Shown: positions 17,562 to 25,976, counted from the first letter of the stretch. The stretch is 64,000 bases of DNA from JANMDU01 sp043777675 (GCA_043777675.1 JAYWHR010000024.1:81177-145176), one strand, 5' to 3'. The notes: generated by a model from the letters alone, not told the origin. Program-made: numbers and translations.

Positions 17562-18038
17562 ATGCAAGGCGACCCCCAAGTCATCTTCGCGCTCCAAGCG
17601 CAGCTCAAAAACGAGCTCACCGCGATCAACCAATATTTTCTCCACTACCGCATGCTCAAACACTGGGGTTTGGACAAGCTAGCCAAAAAAGAATACGAAG
17701 AATCGATTGGCGAGATGAAGCATGCCGATCAACTGATGGATCGTATTTTCACGCTAGATGGTCTGCCAAATTTGCAAGATTTGGGCAAATTGCGCGTCGG
17801 TGAGAACACGCCTGAAATCCTGAAATGCGATCTCGCCAGCGAGACGGCTGCGCAAGCCACCATCAAAGACGGTATCTCTGCCTCAGAAGCCGCCCGCGAT
17901 TACGTCTCGCGCGATTTGCTGCAAGGCATTTTGGAAGACACCGAAGAGCACATCGACTTTTTAGAAACGCAAATCGATCTGATCGAAACTGTCGGTCTGC
18001 AAAACTACTTGCAGAGCCAAATGAGCCCTGCTTCTTAA
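17562..18038 (+). CDS. bfr: Bacterioferritin
   Basis: 158 residues, full length. The 24-mer stores iron as a ferric mineral. All ferroxidase ligands are visible: Glu18 (KNELTAINQY), Glu51 and His54 (EMKHADQLMDRI), and later Glu and the EEH triad in EDTEEHIDFLETQ. Met52, the axial ligand for the inter-subunit haem, is present. Strong ribosome site GAAGGA. A Fur-like box lies upstream, and bfd (its ferredoxin partner, which releases iron) is about 2.4 kb downstream, consistent with an iron-homeostasis block. Confidence 0.97.
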   Translation: MQGDPQVIFALQAQLKNELTAINQYFLHYRMLKHWGLDKLAKKEYEESIGEMKHADQLMDRIFTLDGLPNLQDLGKLRVGENTPEILKCDLASETAAQATIKDGISASEAARDYVSRDLLQGILEDTEEHIDFLETQIDLIETVGLQNYLQSQMSPAS

Positions 18039-18062
18039 GTATTTATAAGCCTTTTTGGCTGG

Positions 18063-18105
18063 TAGCCGGCATAAACTATGCGCTAAGCGCTACTCTTTTT
18101 ATAGC
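18063..18105 (+). repeat. 43-nt palindromic element, copy 4 (intergenic)
   Basis: TAGCCGGCATAAACTATGCG ... GCTACTCTTTTTATAGC, lying 25 bases after bfr and before the convergent tetR-family gene. Not in a reading frame. Confidence 0.8.
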
Positions 18106-18124
18106 AAAATTCAATCGCGTTGAT

Positions 18125-18733
18125 CTATTGAGCGTGTAGCAAATAACCCCTCGCTGCGCGAATCAAACGTTGCTGCAAATCAGCGGGCGGCGCGCGGCCA
18201 TCGGCCTCTGATTCCACCAAAGCTTTGGTGATGACAAACGTATCACGCACTTCATGGATCGTGATGCTCGGCAGATTTGGCCGCAGCATCTTGAGCACGG
18301 ATTGCACCAAAGCTGTCTCGGTTTGTTGCAAGCGCTTTTGAAGCGGCAGGCGCTTTTCTTCGTGGTCTAGCGCAGCAGCAAGCACGGGGTTGGCAAACTG
18401 CTGGCTCACTGCTAAATCAGCCAAAGCCGAGAGCTTTTCATCCAACTCTTGCCCTGCGGTAGCGCTCACCATCGCCTGCACCTGCTGGGCAAGCGCGCTT
18501 TGCGCATCCTCGATCAGCGCGATCACCAGAGCCTCTTTGTTTGGAAAGTATTGGTAGAGCGATCCCACGCTCACGCCAGCCACCTCGGCAATGCGATTTG
18601 TGTTGAATCCCGCCAAGGATTCTTTCGATAAAACGCGAGCAGCAGCTTGCAAAATCACCTGCACGGTGGCAGTTGAGCGCGTTTGCATCGGTGCTTTACG
18701 AGGGAGAAGCTTGGATTTTGAGGGGCGAGGCAT
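18125..18733 (-). CDS. TetR family transcriptional regulator
   Basis: 202 residues from the ATG at 18733. The N-terminal DNA-binding domain is clear: VILQAAARVLSKESLAGFNTNRIAEVAGVSVGSLYQYFPNKEALV, with the helix-turn-helix at IAEVAGVSVGSLYQYF. The all-helical C-terminal ligand domain has no assignable effector. It is divergent from the darcynin-like gene, and an inverted repeat in the shared upstream region is the probable operator. It therefore probably represses itself and the 18846-19655 pair. Confidence 0.88.
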   Translation of the reverse strand: MPRPSKSKLLPRKAPMQTRSTATVQVILQAAARVLSKESLAGFNTNRIAEVAGVSVGSLYQYFPNKEALVIALIEDAQSALAQQVQAMVSATAGQELDEKLSALADLAVSQQFANPVLAAALDHEEKRLPLQKRLQQTETALVQSVLKMLRPNLPSITIHEVRDTFVITKALVESEADGRAPPADLQQRLIRAARGYLLHAQ

Positions 18734-18754
18734 AGATTCGGAGTTGATCAATAA

Positions 18755-18787
18755 ATGCGAGTTTTAAAAACGAGCAATTACTCGCAT
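18755..18787. promoter_or_regulatory. Candidate TetR operator
   Basis: Outer inverted repeat ATGCGAG ... CTCGCAT, with an inner dyad CGAGCAATTACTCG at 18771-18784. It lies between the divergent tetR-family gene and the darcynin-like gene, as expected for local autoregulation. Confidence 0.55.
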
Positions 18788-18845
18788 CATAAGCATATCC
18801 GAGGCGTATTGCCAACGAGACCACATTCTCTTTCAGGAGCTTCCC

Positions 18846-19229
18846 ATGAATGCAGCAGCCACCACAATATCTAAAACAGATGCCAAACCGATCTTTTTCT
18901 TCTGGCTCGTCAAAACCACGCCCGCTTGGCTGGCTTTGCCTCCCTTGGGCGAAGGCGGGCGGTTTGACTTTGTAGAAAAAGTGCTCAAGCCCATCATGGG
19001 GCAGTTTCGCCAAATCGATTTGCGCTTCTTCGATGCCGAAGCGCACACCGCTGTATGCAGCGATGTGATGATGTGGACGGTGAAAGACGCGGGGCAATAC
19101 GGCGCGATGGTCGAAAAGCTTCGCGAAACCCTTTTTTGGGATCATTATTTTCAAGTTTTACAGATCATCCCGGCTTTGGAAGATGGCTACGCCGATCACT
19201 ACGCCCAAGCAAAAGTTGGCGCAAAGTAA
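18846..19229 (+). CDS. Darcynin-like protein
   Basis: 127 residues. FFFWLVKTTPAWLALPPLGE, RFDFVEKVLKPIMGQF and the tail WDHYFQVLQIIPALEDGYADHY resemble the small darcynin family, an alpha-beta protein probably with a ferredoxin-like fold and no known reaction. A strong AGGAG sits 8 bases before the ATG. The following gene, a ferredoxin, starts 12 bases on, so the two are co-transcribed, and a divergent TetR gene probably controls them. The name rests on pattern memory, not a search. Confidence 0.7.
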   Translation: MNAAATTISKTDAKPIFFFWLVKTTPAWLALPPLGEGGRFDFVEKVLKPIMGQFRQIDLRFFDAEAHTAVCSDVMMWTVKDAGQYGAMVEKLRETLFWDHYFQVLQIIPALEDGYADHYAQAKVGAK

Positions 19230-19241
19230 ACGGGCTTCACT

Positions 19242-19655
19242 ATGAGCAAAACAAAAATGAGGTTGAGCCAAGGCAGCGATTTAGATTTCAAGCATCTAGC
19301 TGGGAAATTGATGCCCGTGGTGGATGCGCAGCGCTGCGAGGGCGCGGGCCCTTGCGTCGTGGTCTGCCCTGTGAATGTTTTTGTTTTGCGCCCGCCCGAT
19401 GCGGCGGAGAACGCGGCGTTGGGCTGGAAGGCGCGCATCAAGATGTGGGTGCATGGCGGCAAACAGGCTTTTGTGAGCGATGGTGATGCCTGCCGAGGCT
19501 GCGGCCTGTGTGTGGCGGCCTGCCCGGAGCGAGCGATAAAGCTGGTGCGCAACCCACAAATGCGTAGCAGAGAACTTGAAATATTGCTGTTTAGGCCACT
19601 AGCCGGCAATACAGCAGCGCTAAATGCTATTAAATTAGTAGCAAATGCCGGTTGA
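19242..19655 (+). CDS. Iron-sulfur ferredoxin, 2[4Fe-4S]-like with altered first motif
   Basis: 137 residues. The second motif is complete: CRGCGLCVAACP (Cys84, 87, 90, 94). The first is CEGAGPCVVVCP: Cys32, 38 and 42, with Ala35 where the second Cys normally sits, so that cluster may be [3Fe-4S]. An insert of about 40 residues separates the motifs. The last residues, LAGNTAALNAIKLVA plus NAG and stop, come from a 43-nt palindromic element, so the native C-terminus was extended or replaced. The partner is probably the darcynin-like gene just upstream. The physiological redox partner is unknown. Confidence 0.85.
   Translation: MSKTKMRLSQGSDLDFKHLAGKLMPVVDAQRCEGAGPCVVVCPVNVFVLRPPDAAENAALGWKARIKMWVHGGKQAFVSDGDACRGCGLCVAACPERAIKLVRNPQMRSRELEILLFRPLAGNTAALNAIKLVANAG
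19600..19642 (+). repeat. 43-nt palindromic element, copy 5 (ferredoxin C-terminus)
   Basis: TAGCCGGCAATACAGCAGCG ... GCTATTAAATTAGTAGC. Open frame LAGNTAALNAIKLVA; the gene stops 10 bases after the element. Confidence 0.85.
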
Positions 19656-19732
19656 TCAGTATCTGGATTCGCGGCGTACATAGGTGCAAAAAGAAATTTT
19701 TGCAATTTTTTTCATATCTCACTTGATTTTTT

Positions 19733-19753
19733 AAATGAGAATGATTATCATTT
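19733..19753. promoter_or_regulatory. Fur box upstream of hemP
   Basis: AAATGAGAATGATTATCATTT is a near-perfect Fur dyad. It ends 5 bases before the hemP ATG, so it overlaps the expected promoter and leader region. Confidence 0.88.
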
Positions 19754-19758
19754 AAGGC

Positions 19759-19968
19759 ATGCTACACACCAATTCCCAATCGACACCCTACGCAAGCGGC
19801 ACAGCGCAGGCCCAATGCGGCAGCCAACAGCCTGCTCTCCCCCAAGCATTGCGCGCTTTACCTAGCGACCAACTGTTGCGTGGCCAAAAAATCGTCGGCA
19901 TTTCGCACAACGGTAACTTGTACAAGCTCCGAGCGACGAATCTAGGAAAACTCATCTTGACCAAGTAA
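19759..19968 (+). CDS. hemP: Hemin uptake protein HemP
   Basis: 69 residues. The C-terminal half carries the HemP signature: LLRGQKIVGISHNGNLYKLR followed by ATNLGKLILTK. HemP/HmuP proteins are small activators or accessory factors for haem receptor expression in betaproteobacteria. The Fur box just upstream fits iron control. No haem receptor gene is adjacent; the following genes are bfd and tonB-exbBD. Confidence 0.9.
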   Translation: MLHTNSQSTPYASGTAQAQCGSQQPALPQALRALPSDQLLRGQKIVGISHNGNLYKLRATNLGKLILTK

Positions 19969-19994
19969 AAGCTGATGCGGAAATTGCTATCAAC

Positions 19995-20342
19995 ATGTCC
20001 CCAAACCAAAACACCGATCCCGTGGCCGAATTCGATATCAGCGGCCTGGAGGCCATGCTCGCCGGCACGCTCTGCTTGATGAGCGCGTATTCTCACTGCG
20101 CATGTGCAAACGCTGAAAACCAAGGAAATCAGCAAGGTTTGCTTGGTCTGAAAATCGTCTCGAATTTGACTTGCCTTCAGCACCAAAACAACTTGAGTCC
20201 TGAGTTTCGCAGAGTCCTCAGCAAGGTGTGCGAATCTTGGCGTCAACACAGCTTACTTACCCAGCCCAACGCCGCACTGAGCGCGCACTCGGCGGCTAGT
20301 CAAGCACCCTATTTGCATGCTGCGACAAATACTGTGCAATAG
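19995..20342 (+). CDS. Conserved hypothetical protein of the hemP-bfd locus
   Basis: 115 residues with no named domain. The sequence EFDISGLEAMLAGTLCLMSAY followed by LLGLKIVSNLTCLQHQNNLSPEFRRVLSKVCESW looks helical and resembles small proteins encoded beside hemP in related genomes. It has a CAC motif and no signal peptide. It lies 26 bases after hemP and is probably in the same Fur-controlled transcript. Function unknown. Confidence 0.65.
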   Translation: MSPNQNTDPVAEFDISGLEAMLAGTLCLMSAYSHCACANAENQGNQQGLLGLKIVSNLTCLQHQNNLSPEFRRVLSKVCESWRQHSLLTQPNAALSAHSAASQAPYLHAATNTVQ

Positions 20343-20371
20343 AAAAAAACTAAAAAAATTATTGCATTAGT

Positions 20372-20391
20372 TAATACGAATCACTCTCATT
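20372..20391. promoter_or_regulatory. Fur-like box upstream of bfd
   Basis: AATACGAATCACTCTCATT is an imperfect Fur dyad, with the right half TCTCATT intact. It lies 18 bases before the bfd ATG. Confidence 0.6.
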
Positions 20392-20408
20392 TACGTTACA
20401 ATCCGTTC

Positions 20409-20636
20409 ATGATCATTTGCATCTGCCAAAGAGTTTCAGACCGTGACATTACCCATATGTCGCGCGCTGGCGCATCGTTTGACGATCTTCAGCTCGAGCT
20501 CGGTGTGGCAACGCAATGCCGAGCTTGCGAAGGCTGCGCCCGCGAGTTGCATGCGCAATGTCAGAGCAGAGGTGCTGTAGCGTTTTGCAGCCAGAAAACA
20601 TCGTTTGAGTCGCAACAAGCAACGATGACGATTTGA
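20409..20636 (+). CDS. bfd: Bacterioferritin-associated ferredoxin
   Basis: 75 residues. BFD-type [2Fe-2S] fold with MIICICQRVSDRDI (CxC pair) and GVATQCRACEGCARELH (the other two Cys in CxxC). In other bacteria Bfd is made under iron starvation and reduces bacterioferritin to release iron. The Fur-like box just upstream supports this. It precedes tonB by 70 bases. Confidence 0.92.
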   Translation: MIICICQRVSDRDITHMSRAGASFDDLQLELGVATQCRACEGCARELHAQCQSRGAVAFCSQKTSFESQQATMTI

Positions 20637-20706
20637 CGTGTTTTGGCCTTTGGTTTTCAAAGGCGACTTGCTCAATCAACATGTTGGTGTTCGATAATGA
20701 TGAATC

Positions 20707-21423
20707 ATGGATACGCAACGCCACTTTTTATTTGCCCAACGCCCCGTTGTGATTGCAGTAGCAGTCTTATCGCTGCATTTGGGCGGTTTGATGGCTTTGC
20801 AAAGCGGGCTGTTGGTGCGCGCGTATGAACTGGTCGTGCCGGTCGAAATGATCAGCCAAATCATCGAGCCGCCCAAGCCGGTTCAAACTGAAGCGCCACC
20901 ACCGCCTGCTCCTGCGCCGAAGCCTCCCGAACCTGCAAAGGCCAACAAGGCCGTCGTCCTGCCGCCTGCGCCCCAGCCCGTAGCAATCGCTGATCAGACA
21001 CCCGCCCCAAATGCCCCGGTCGCCACGCAAGCTGCACCAGCTGCACCAGCACCTTTGCCGCCGATCACAGCGCCACTAGCCGCCGCTCCTACGCCTGCAC
21101 CTGTAGCAGCTGCAACACCCGCGCCGCCTGCGCCCAAAGTAGAGTTGTCCCGCGCAGATGCCGATTACCTCAACAACCCTCGCCCGCCCTACCCGCCAGT
21201 CAGCAAGCGCATGGGCGAGCAAGGCCGCGTAATGGTGCGCGTGTATGTGGGCGAAGATGGCCTACCGCAAAAATCTGAGCTGCGCACCAGCAGCGGGTTT
21301 GATCGGCTGGATGCCACTGCAGTGGCCACCGTGATGCGCTGGCGCTTTCGCCCCGGCATGCGCGGCGGCGCGCCTGAGGCGATGTGGGTCAACGTGCCGA
21401 TCGATTTCAATTTAGACAATTAA
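20707..21423 (+). CDS. tonB: Energy transducer TonB
   Basis: 238 residues: N-terminal membrane anchor VVIAVAVLSLHLGGLMALQS, a long Pro/Ala-rich spacer (about residues 55-150) and a TonB C-terminal domain NNPRPPYPPVSKRMGEQGRV with MRWRFRPGMRGG near the end. TonB couples ExbBD to outer-membrane receptors. exbB follows 16 bases on. With hemP and bfd upstream this is probably the transducer for haem or siderophore uptake. Confidence 0.93.
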   Translation: MDTQRHFLFAQRPVVIAVAVLSLHLGGLMALQSGLLVRAYELVVPVEMISQIIEPPKPVQTEAPPPPAPAPKPPEPAKANKAVVLPPAPQPVAIADQTPAPNAPVATQAAPAAPAPLPPITAPLAAAPTPAPVAAATPAPPAPKVELSRADADYLNNPRPPYPPVSKRMGEQGRVMVRVYVGEDGLPQKSELRTSSGFDRLDATAVATVMRWRFRPGMRGGAPEAMWVNVPIDFNLDN

Positions 21424-21439
21424 TTTTTTTGGATATCTC

Positions 21440-22177
21440 ATGAACCCAGCATTCGGTCTCTCTCAACTCTGGTCGCAAGGCGATTGGGTCACGCGCTTCG
21501 TGGCGCTGCTCTTGCTCGTGATGTCGCTGGCTTCGTGGATGGTCATCATCACCAAAGCTCTTGCTATTTCGCGCGCAGCAGCGCAGGCACGCCAAGTCGA
21601 ATCCTTTTGGCACGGCTCAGATTTGGCCGATGGCCTCAGCAAACTCGGCAGCGAGGCAGACAACCCCTTCCGCCAACTCGCTATTGAAGGCCGCGATTCC
21701 GCAGCGCATCATCGCCAGCAAACGAGCGGCAATCATGCAAAAGTTGGGGCACAGCTTCATGACACGATGGACATCTCCGATTGGATCACCCGTTGCCTGC
21801 GCAACAGCATTGATGACTCCAAGGCTAAGCTGCAAGCCGGCCTTGCTATCCTCGCCTCGGTAGGCTCCACTGCACCCTTCGTCGGGCTGTTTGGCACGGT
21901 CTGGGGCATTTACCACGCCCTGCTAGCGATTGGCATGGCAGGCCAAGCCAGCATTGACAAGGTCGCCGGCCCGATTGGCGAGGCGCTGATCATGACGGCG
22001 CTCGGCCTCGCAGTCGCCATCCCTGCCGTGCTGGGGTACAACGCCTTAGTGCGCGGCAACAAAGGCGTGACGCAAAAGCTCAACCGCTTCGCGCATGATC
22101 TGCATGCGTATTACGTGACAGGGGCGCGAGTGGGCACGGGCACCACGGCAAGTCTCACCCCACTGAAAAAGGCATAG
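21440..22177 (+). CDS. exbB: Proton channel protein ExbB
   Basis: 245 residues of the MotA/TolQ/ExbB family. First helix FVALLLLVMSLASWMVIITK; the other two membrane helices are in LASVGSTAPFVGLFGTVWGIYHALL and EALIMTALGLAVAIPAVLGYN, with the channel Thr and Pro positions. Distinct from TolQ at 9462, and placed directly between tonB and exbD, which fixes the assignment. Confidence 0.93.
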   Translation: MNPAFGLSQLWSQGDWVTRFVALLLLVMSLASWMVIITKALAISRAAAQARQVESFWHGSDLADGLSKLGSEADNPFRQLAIEGRDSAAHHRQQTSGNHAKVGAQLHDTMDISDWITRCLRNSIDDSKAKLQAGLAILASVGSTAPFVGLFGTVWGIYHALLAIGMAGQASIDKVAGPIGEALIMTALGLAVAIPAVLGYNALVRGNKGVTQKLNRFAHDLHAYYVTGARVGTGTTASLTPLKKA

Positions 22178-22180
22178 ATC

Positions 22181-22591
22181 ATGGCTTTTGGAACCCAAGA
22201 CGACACTGATGAAGTGATGAACGAGATCAACATGACCCCGCTGGTCGATGTGATGCTCGTGCTTCTCATTATTTTCATGATCACCATCCCCGTAATGAAG
22301 CACGCCATCAACATAGATCTGCCGCGCGCCACCAACCAACCCCTAGATGCCAAGCCGCAAACCATCCGCCTGAGCGTGGATGAACAAGGGCAGTATTTTT
22401 GGAACGAAACGCCAGTCTCGGATGACGCGATGCAATTGCAGCTCAAAGCTGCAGCAGCGCAGAATCCACAGCCTGAGCTGCACATCCGTGGTGACAAAGC
22501 TGTTCGGTACGAGCGAGTAGCGCAAGCGATGGCAGCAGCACAACTTGCAGGTGTGAGAAAAATTGGCTTCATCACCGAACCTGCGCGCTGA
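22181..22591 (+). CDS. exbD: Biopolymer transport protein ExbD
   Basis: 136 residues. Single membrane helix with the proton-carrying Asp in MTPLVDVMLVLLIIFMITIP; the periplasmic end has LHIRGDKAVRYERVAQAMAAAQ. It starts 3 bases after exbB. The three-gene cluster tonB-exbB-exbD is complete and converges on the glycerate kinase gene. Confidence 0.94.
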   Translation: MAFGTQDDTDEVMNEINMTPLVDVMLVLLIIFMITIPVMKHAINIDLPRATNQPLDAKPQTIRLSVDEQGQYFWNETPVSDDAMQLQLKAAAAQNPQPELHIRGDKAVRYERVAQAMAAAQLAGVRKIGFITEPAR

Positions 22592-22608
22592 ACGTTCGAC
22601 AACTCGCT

Positions 22609-23931
22609 CTACAAAATCAGCAACGCGCGAAAATCATTCACATTGGTATGTGTGGGGCCGGTGATCACCAAATCACCTAACGGCTCGAAGAAACCCACGG
22701 CATCGTTGCGATCCAAGTATTGATCGAGTTTCATCTCCTGCGCGGCAGCACGAGCCAGCGTATCAGGCGATACAAATGCGCCAGCATTGGCTTCAATACC
22801 ATCAATACCATCCGTGTCTGCTGCGAGGCCATAAACGCCAGCGATGCCTTGCAAACCTTGCGCCAAACCCATACAAAACTCACCTGCACGGCCTCCACGG
22901 CCACTTCTGTCTTTTGGCGAGCCCGCAGCTTGCTTGCGCACTGTCACAGTTGTCTCGCCGCCAGAGAGAATCACGCAAGGATTTTTGAAAGCGCCTAGGC
23001 CGCGCGCCGCGCCTCTTGCCAAAGCCGCATGCACTTTACCCACTTCGCGGGATTCACCTTCCATTTCATCGCTCAATATATAAGCCGCTATGCCGGCTGC
23101 GCGAGCTGCGGCGGCGGCGGCATCTAGGGACTGCTGCGGTGTGGCGATGAGATGAACCTCATGGCCTGCAAAGCGAGCATCACCGGGTTTTGGGGTTTCT
23201 AATGCGTCGCCTTTTAATTGCGCCTCAATTGCTGCGGGCACTTCAATACGATAGCGCTGAAGGATGGCTAGCGCATCTGCGCAGGTGGTGGCATCGGGCA
23301 CAGTCGGGCCGCTGGCGATCACGCTTACATCGTCGCCGGGCACATCGCTGATCGTGAGCGTGACGACTCTTGCTGGTGCGCAGGCGGCGGCAAGTTGGCC
23401 ACCTTTGATTTGCGAAAGGTGCTTGCGGACACAGTTCATTTCAATAATGTTTGCGCCGCTGTTGAGGAGTTCTTGGTTGATGCGCTGCTTCTCCGCGAAC
23501 GCAAGGCCATCAACTGGCAGTGTGAGCAAGGCCGAACCGCCACCGGAGATAAGGCAGAGCACGAGATCATCTTTTGTGAGACCTTGTGTGAGCGCCAAGA
23601 TGCGTTTGGCTGCTAGTAAGCCAGCCTCATCGGGCACAGGATGCGAGGCCTCTACAACCTCAATACGGCTCGCCAAAGCGGCTGGGCGAGGCGGCGTATG
23701 GCCATAGCGCGTGACAACCAAGCCCGATAGAGGTGCATCTTCAGGCCAAAGCGCCTCCACAGCCTGCGCCATCGCGCCACCCGCCTTGCCTGCTCCTAAA
23801 ACCAAGGTGCGCCCCTTCGGAGGAGCGGGTAAATAGGCTGCCGTATTGTGCAGCGGCAAAGCGCGGCTCACGGCGGCTTGATAGAGATGAAGCAGGAATT
23901 CACGCGGTTGGGATAGTGGGTCGATAGGCAT
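22609..23931 (-). CDS. Glycerate 2-kinase (MOFRL family)
   Basis: 440 residues from the ATG at 23931; a start 10 codons further upstream is also possible, and neither has a strong ribosome site. N-terminal glycerate kinase domain with TLVLGAGKAGGAMAQA, SHPVPDE, LCLISGGGSALL and NCVRKHLSQIKGG. C-terminal MOFRL domain with ILSGGETTVTV, GRGGRAGEFCMGLA and AADTDGIDG. The family phosphorylates D-glycerate to 2-phosphoglycerate; older annotations call it hydroxypyruvate reductase TtuD. Convergent with exbD, 17 bases apart. Confidence 0.9.
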   Translation of the reverse strand: MPIDPLSQPREFLLHLYQAAVSRALPLHNTAAYLPAPPKGRTLVLGAGKAGGAMAQAVEALWPEDAPLSGLVVTRYGHTPPRPAALASRIEVVEASHPVPDEAGLLAAKRILALTQGLTKDDLVLCLISGGGSALLTLPVDGLAFAEKQRINQELLNSGANIIEMNCVRKHLSQIKGGQLAAACAPARVVTLTISDVPGDDVSVIASGPTVPDATTCADALAILQRYRIEVPAAIEAQLKGDALETPKPGDARFAGHEVHLIATPQQSLDAAAAAARAAGIAAYILSDEMEGESREVGKVHAALARGAARGLGAFKNPCVILSGGETTVTVRKQAAGSPKDRSGRGGRAGEFCMGLAQGLQGIAGVYGLAADTDGIDGIEANAGAFVSPDTLARAAAQEMKLDQYLDRNDAVGFFEPLGDLVITGPTHTNVNDFRALLIL

Positions 23932-24033
23932 AACGATTTGAGGAAGAGGGAATTTGGGCATTGTGCCTGCGGTCAGCTTTTGTACATCAGTAGCAACAAC
24001 ATTCGTCAGAAATTAGCTTGATGACGGTCGTGA

Positions 24034-24657
24034 TTAACGCAGCCACTGCGTTATGCGCTCAGCCTTCGACTGCCAAATTGGCCGCATGTTGGGTCGTGAG
24101 GCGTATGGGCTTTCCCAAGTGTGCCAGTCAACCGGAAAAGCTTCTGAGCCAACAGCTTGCAGGAGCACAAAAAGCTCGGGCTTATTTGTTGTCGTGGCAT
24201 ACACCTGCGCAGATCGCAGTGGATGCTGCAAATGCAGCGCGTACAGCACGTCATTGAGCCAACGCGTGGCTTGGCTCAATGAATAACTTTCCAGCGTGAA
24301 CAAACTGGCCTGAGTAGCGCCGCCTTGCCCTGCCAGCCACTGCCGATGCAACACACGCTCGTACTGCGTACGCCTCACAATCTCAATGCTGCTGCGGCCC
24401 GGTGCAGTATTGCTTAACTCTCGAACCTTCGTCATCACCTCGCCGGAATCAAATCCTGCAAAGCGCTCCAACGCAGAAAAGTGATAGAGGCAAAAATAAT
24501 CCATGCCTTCAGTGGTGCTGTTAAAACGGAATAACTCAGCGCTTTGTAGCTCGGGCGAAGCCATCAGTAGCTGTGCATGATCGTTGTACCAGCGCTCAAG
24601 TAAAGCCGGCTCGCGATCAGTACTTCGGGTGCAGACCAAGTTGATAGCTTGAAGCAT
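24034..24657 (-). CDS. Conserved hypothetical protein, possibly EthD-like alpha/beta barrel
   Basis: 207 residues from the ATG at 24657, chosen because the longer frame runs over the divergent gene. LQAINLVCTRSTDREPALLERWYNDHAQLLMASPELQSAELFRF resembles EthD-like dimeric barrels (a WYNDxH followed by a short helix and strand). A second half with ESYSLSQATRWLNDVL and FPVDWHTWES may be another copy of the fold. No function can be assigned. Divergent from the PAS membrane gene. Confidence 0.6.
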   Translation of the reverse strand: MLQAINLVCTRSTDREPALLERWYNDHAQLLMASPELQSAELFRFNSTTEGMDYFCLYHFSALERFAGFDSGEVMTKVRELSNTAPGRSSIEIVRRTQYERVLHRQWLAGQGGATQASLFTLESYSLSQATRWLNDVLYALHLQHPLRSAQVYATTTNKPELFVLLQAVGSEAFPVDWHTWESPYASRPNMRPIWQSKAERITQWLR

Positions 24658-24748
24658 ATTGAAAAAAATTAATGAAATAGACGGCTTGGCAACTGAACAA
24701 AAATATAGGAAACTACACGTAACAAATGCTACCAAGAATAATATTGAC

Positions 24749-25747
24749 ATGAGCCAGCTTCGTAAATCAATGCGGCCAGATTCATTTCTGCTCTCGCCCA
24801 TGATGCTAATAGGTGCAGTGATGGCTCTGCAAGCTCTGTTGATTGGCGGTTTTTACTACGTTACCGCAGATAAGAAGCATTTATTAGAAAAACCAGAATT
24901 TTCTTGGCTCCTCGTCTATTCAGGCATATGTACTACGCTGGCGATTGCCGCAGGCATCATGCGCCATCGCTGGATGCGCCGCGAAGATCGTGTACGACAG
25001 CGCCTGCTAGATGTGATTGATGCGATTCCCGACCCTTCTGCAGTACGTGATGTGAAGGGCAAATACATCATGTGGAATAAAGCCGCCGAGGCCTACCATG
25101 GCATCAAAGCCATCCATGTGCTGGGAAAAACGCCGTTTGAGCTGTTTCCGCAAGAGGTCGCGCGTGAAATTCTGGAGTTAGACGCAGCGTGCTCATTGAG
25201 CGATAAAACTGTGGTGCGACGCGTGGTCTTGCCTCCGATCTATGGGAAGGGCCAGCGCATTTCCAATATTCGCGTCGCGCCAGTCAGTTCGGCGATGGAT
25301 TCAGGCGCCGCAAAAAATGTGAGAGGCGTCATTTCGATCTTGCATGACATCACCGCGGCAGAGCGGGAGACCACCGCATTGCGCCATATGACCACTCAAC
25401 TCAAGATGGCACTCGATACATCTGGGTTTGGGAGCTGGATTTGGGATTTAGAAAACGACGTCGTGACCTACTCAGCGCAGTACAAGTCGTTGCTTCGCTA
25501 CGAGGGTGCGAATTTCAAGCAAGACTTTGATTTTTTGTCGCGTATTCATCCAGGCGATTCACAAGTTGTCATTGCTGCTGGGAAACTAAGTTTGAAAACG
25601 AATGCGCCCTTTGATCAAGTTTATCGCTTACGCTGCTTTGATGAGGTATACCGCTATTTCCATGCTAGTGGCGAATCTGCTTTAGACGACAAAGGCCGCC
25701 GTTTCTTTGCAGGCTTACTGTGCCCGCTTGACCGCACCGCGGATTAA
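24749..25747 (+). CDS. Membrane-bound PAS domain protein without output domain
   Basis: 332 residues from the ATG at 24749 (a TTG 30 codons upstream is the alternative). Two membrane helices (MMLIGAVMALQALLIGGFYY and WLLVYSGICTTLAIAAGIM), then a PAS domain (VIDAIPDPSAVRDVKGKYIMWNKAAEAYHG ... HDITAAERE) and a second PAS/PAC-like region (MALDTSGFGSWIWDLENDVV ... RIHPGDSQ ... YRYFHASGESALDDKGRR). Such proteins usually end in a kinase or GGDEF domain; here the frame stops right after the second PAS domain, and decayed DNA follows. It may be a truncated sensor or a free-standing one. Confidence 0.75.
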   Translation: MSQLRKSMRPDSFLLSPMMLIGAVMALQALLIGGFYYVTADKKHLLEKPEFSWLLVYSGICTTLAIAAGIMRHRWMRREDRVRQRLLDVIDAIPDPSAVRDVKGKYIMWNKAAEAYHGIKAIHVLGKTPFELFPQEVAREILELDAACSLSDKTVVRRVVLPPIYGKGQRISNIRVAPVSSAMDSGAAKNVRGVISILHDITAAERETTALRHMTTQLKMALDTSGFGSWIWDLENDVVTYSAQYKSLLRYEGANFKQDFDFLSRIHPGDSQVVIAAGKLSLKTNAPFDQVYRLRCFDEVYRYFHASGESALDDKGRRFFAGLLCPLDRTAD

Positions 25748-25914
25748 GCTTGCTGGTTGACTTGAAGCAAAGCATCCGCAAGCGCCTGCCAATTTCCATC
25801 TCTCAGCGCTTCTTTCGGCATATCTTGATAGCACATGCTACGCGGCACATTCTTGCTTAGTGCTCGGTCATGCGGAATTGAAATCAACGAATACTGTGCT
25901 GTCGTGGCTATTTT
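25744..25914 (-). pseudogene. Open gene remnant, 56 codons, unidentified
   Basis: A minus-strand frame of 56 codons ends at a TAA overlapping the PAS gene stop. The end reads like a genuine protein C-terminus (PHDRALSKNVPRSM, then MPKEALRDGNWQALADAL). A stop lies just upstream, with no start in range. It looks like the last part of a gene whose 5' portion is lost. I do not recognise the family. Confidence 0.4.
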
Positions 25915-25976
25915 TCACTGCCTCTTACGCTAAGGCCAAGGTGCTTAGATCCATGCTGGCATGCATTGCCTCCATC

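Noticed and set aside
23045..23095. Possible further copy of the 43-nt element in the glycerate kinase gene
   Set aside because: Only the CTATGCCGGCT end matches, the other arm is not found.
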